A stretch of 64,000 nt of DNA, from assembly GCF_021278965.1 (NCBI RefSeq), contig NZ_CP065589.1, positions 439,001 through 503,000 of the forward strand, given 5' to 3'. Below are positions 62,917 to 64,000 of this stretch, piece by piece (within the stretch, counting starts at the first letter, position 1; every line of letters starts with the position of its first letter). Origin of the DNA: Chryseobacterium capnotolerans. Lineage in GTDB: Bacteria > Bacteroidota > Bacteroidia > Flavobacteriales > Weeksellaceae. The notes under the pieces were generated by a model. It was not told the origin of the DNA, did not search any database, and worked only from the letters and a program-made list of their open reading frames with translations. Position numbers and translations under genes: made by a program.

Positions 62917-62947
62917 GGCTGTTCTTTTTTTTGAGCAGCTTTTTTTG
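62917..62947 (+). terminator. Terminator of the redoxin gene
   Basis: GCTGTTC / GAGCAGC stem (one G-T pair), then T7. Confidence 0.75.
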
Positions 62948-63262
62948 TTTCTATAAATTTTCAAGTCTCTATAGAGGATTTTTCTCGCTGATTTAGGTGA
63001 TTACGCAGATTTTTTATTAAGGTATTTATATGTAAACATCAGTATGAATCTGTCGAAAAAAAGTTATCCACAATATGAGATTATAGAAAATATATTTATG
63101 TATCTAATATAAAATCAATAGATTATAAAGCCTTTTGTTAAGGGCTTTTTCAAAAACAAGTATAATTTATTTTGTGAAAAAGTTATCCACAATGTCGGAA
63201 TGTGAATTAGAAATCTTAAGTTAAACATCAGCTGAATTTTATGTAGTGGCTGACTTTTAAAA

Positions 63263-63297
63263 TATCCTTGTCAAGGTTATAAACCTTGACAAGGATA
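63263..63297. repeat. Perfect 16-bp palindrome
   Basis: TATCCTTGTCAAGGTT and its exact complement flank the loop ATA. No T run follows on the plus strand, so it is not a typical terminator. Confidence 0.85.
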
Positions 63298-63332
63298 CCA
63301 ATTTGGAAAACCAGATGAGAAATATTAAAAAA

Positions 63333-63505
63333 AACATCTGTGTAAATCTGTGTAATCTGTGGGAAAATAACATTTTACAATCTGCAGAGGCTATTGTAAC
63401 CACAAAAGTGACAAAAGATTTTAAACATTTAAGTAATTTTTTAAGTTAAAAGTATACTGTATAAGAAGCACACATAAGTTTAGAAAATCTCTGATTTTCT
63501 TATCC
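63333..63505. repeat. Dispersed intergenic repeat, copy 2
   Basis: Contains ACATCTGTGTAAATCTGTG with AATCTGTGGGAAAAT, then ACCACAAAAGTGACAAAAG, then GAAAATCTCTGATTTTC with CTTATCC. These are the blocks of 56530-56660 in rearranged order and opposite overall orientation. Confidence 0.7.
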
Positions 63506-63544
63506 GGCATATCTGCGAAATTTGCTTGATCTGCGAGAGATTTA

Positions 63545-64000
63545 CTAGACATTCACTTTATTATGAGCATAATCCTTAATAAATTCCGAAGGTGTTTTCC
63601 CTGTATATTTTTTAAACATCCTGTTGAAATACGTTACATTATTGAAACCACAATGATAGCTGCATTCTGAAATAGATTTATCCTGAGCCATCAGAAGACA
63701 AGCCTTATTGATTCTATATCGGTTGACAAATTCTGTAAAAGTGATCTGGGTAGCTTTTTTAAAGAAATTACAAAAGGCAGGTAAGGTAAGATTAGCCAAC
63801 TTTGCAACCTCTTCAATACTAATTTCCTTGTCGTAATGATGCTCTACATAGGTGAAAATGTTTTCAAGACGGGTTTTGTTCTTTGAAATAATGGTATAAG
63901 GCATGATTTCTTTATTCAAAAGGTCATAATCTTTACACTTTGATAGTTCAAAAAGGATTTCCAGCAAAAGTAAATATCTTTTATAGCCTTCGGACTCAAG
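63545..64000 (-). CDS. AraC-family transcriptional regulator, 5'-truncated by window edge
   Basis: The C-terminal ~151 residues of an AraC/XylS-type regulator. The frame remains open to base 64000 (LESEGYKRYLLLLEILFELS). The DNA-binding domain (about the last 100 residues) has two HTH motifs: ISIEEVAKLANLTLPAFCNF, then FFKKATQITFTEFVNRYRIN, and SISECSYHCGFNNVTYFNRM with FKKYTGKTPSEF. The sensor domain, probably a cupin, lies outside the window. Confidence 0.9.
   Translation of the reverse strand, partial: LESEGYKRYLLLLEILFELSKCKDYDLLNKEIMPYTIISKNKTRLENIFTYVEHHYDKEISIEEVAKLANLTLPAFCNFFKKATQITFTEFVNRYRINKACLLMAQDKSISECSYHCGFNNVTYFNRMFKKYTGKTPSEFIKDYAHNKVNV

Larger units (their letters stand above)
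62883..63544. other. Long intergenic region with terminator, palindrome and dispersed repeat
   Basis: These 662 bases without a gene hold the redoxin terminator (62917-62947), two near copies of AAAGTTATCCACAAT (near 63058 and 63178), a perfect 16-bp palindrome (63263-63297) and the second copy of the dispersed repeat (63333-63505). No ORF. Confidence 0.6.

Noticed and set aside
63058..63200. Chromosomal replication origin
   Set aside because: Only two DnaA-box-like matches, no dnaA, dnaN or other origin-linked genes, and no clear unwinding element.

Overview
The window looks like a chromosomal segment of a Chryseobacterium-type member of the Flavobacteriia (Weeksellaceae). This rests on low GC content, -7 promoter boxes of the form TAnnTTTG, almost no Shine-Dalgarno signals, T9SS-type C-terminal sorting domains, a TonB-dependent receptor, a fused PyrE-PyrF enzyme and an ISAon1/ISL3-type insertion sequence. 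Most of it is housekeeping sequence. No CRISPR array, rRNA operon or prophage was seen.

Layout. 1-8.4 kb: end of sucC, a Cys-motif membrane protein, an MscS channel, a 1-Cys peroxiredoxin, a small outer-membrane barrel, a TonB-dependent siderophore receptor with a PepSY-type membrane partner, and a Gfo/Idh/MocA oxidoreductase. 8.5-19.6 kb: ABC-F ATPase, 5'-nucleotidase, a carboxypeptidase-regulatory/alpha-beta hydrolase fusion, GH25 lysozyme, type II NADH dehydrogenase overlapping trmD, an EEP-family nuclease, an Lrp regulator with deoC, and a dus gene. 19.8-28.8 kb: cell-surface genes (a large outer-membrane protein, three T9SS cargo proteins, a peptidase-like protein with a C-terminal barrel). 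28.9-36 kb: pyrEF, thioredoxin-fold proteins, aroC, a polytopic membrane protein and small envelope proteins. 36-39.5 kb: a gene-poor tract with orphan terminators, an XRE regulator, an intact IS with 8-bp target duplication, and tRNA-Cys. 39.7-46.4 kb: DUF4403, folB and the thrABC operon behind a threonine-rich leader peptide and attenuator. 46.4-50.6 kb: ilvBN lying between two diverged direct repeats, followed by a cluster of small GG-leader, six-cysteine peptides. 50.6-64 kb: nadA, gmk, yicC, miaA, a histidine phosphatase, a complete RND efflux operon with its TetR regulator, a redoxin, and an AraC regulator cut by the window end.

The most interesting part is 46.3-50.6 kb. The thr leader/promoter region and a fragment of a six-cysteine peptide gene are present twice in the same order, and ilvBN sits between the copies. 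The ilvN stop codon falls exactly where the second copy begins. Downstream are four six-Cys peptide genes and one divergent relative, all with bacteriocin-like N-termini but with no recognisable modification or export gene nearby.

Seven conserved genes (ndh, dus, the large outer-membrane protein twice, aroC, thrC, nadA, yicC) carry single-base frameshifts, eight in total, and seven of these lie in homopolymer runs. This pattern points to sequencing or assembly error rather than gene decay. These genes are therefore annotated as whole loci with the frameshift noted.
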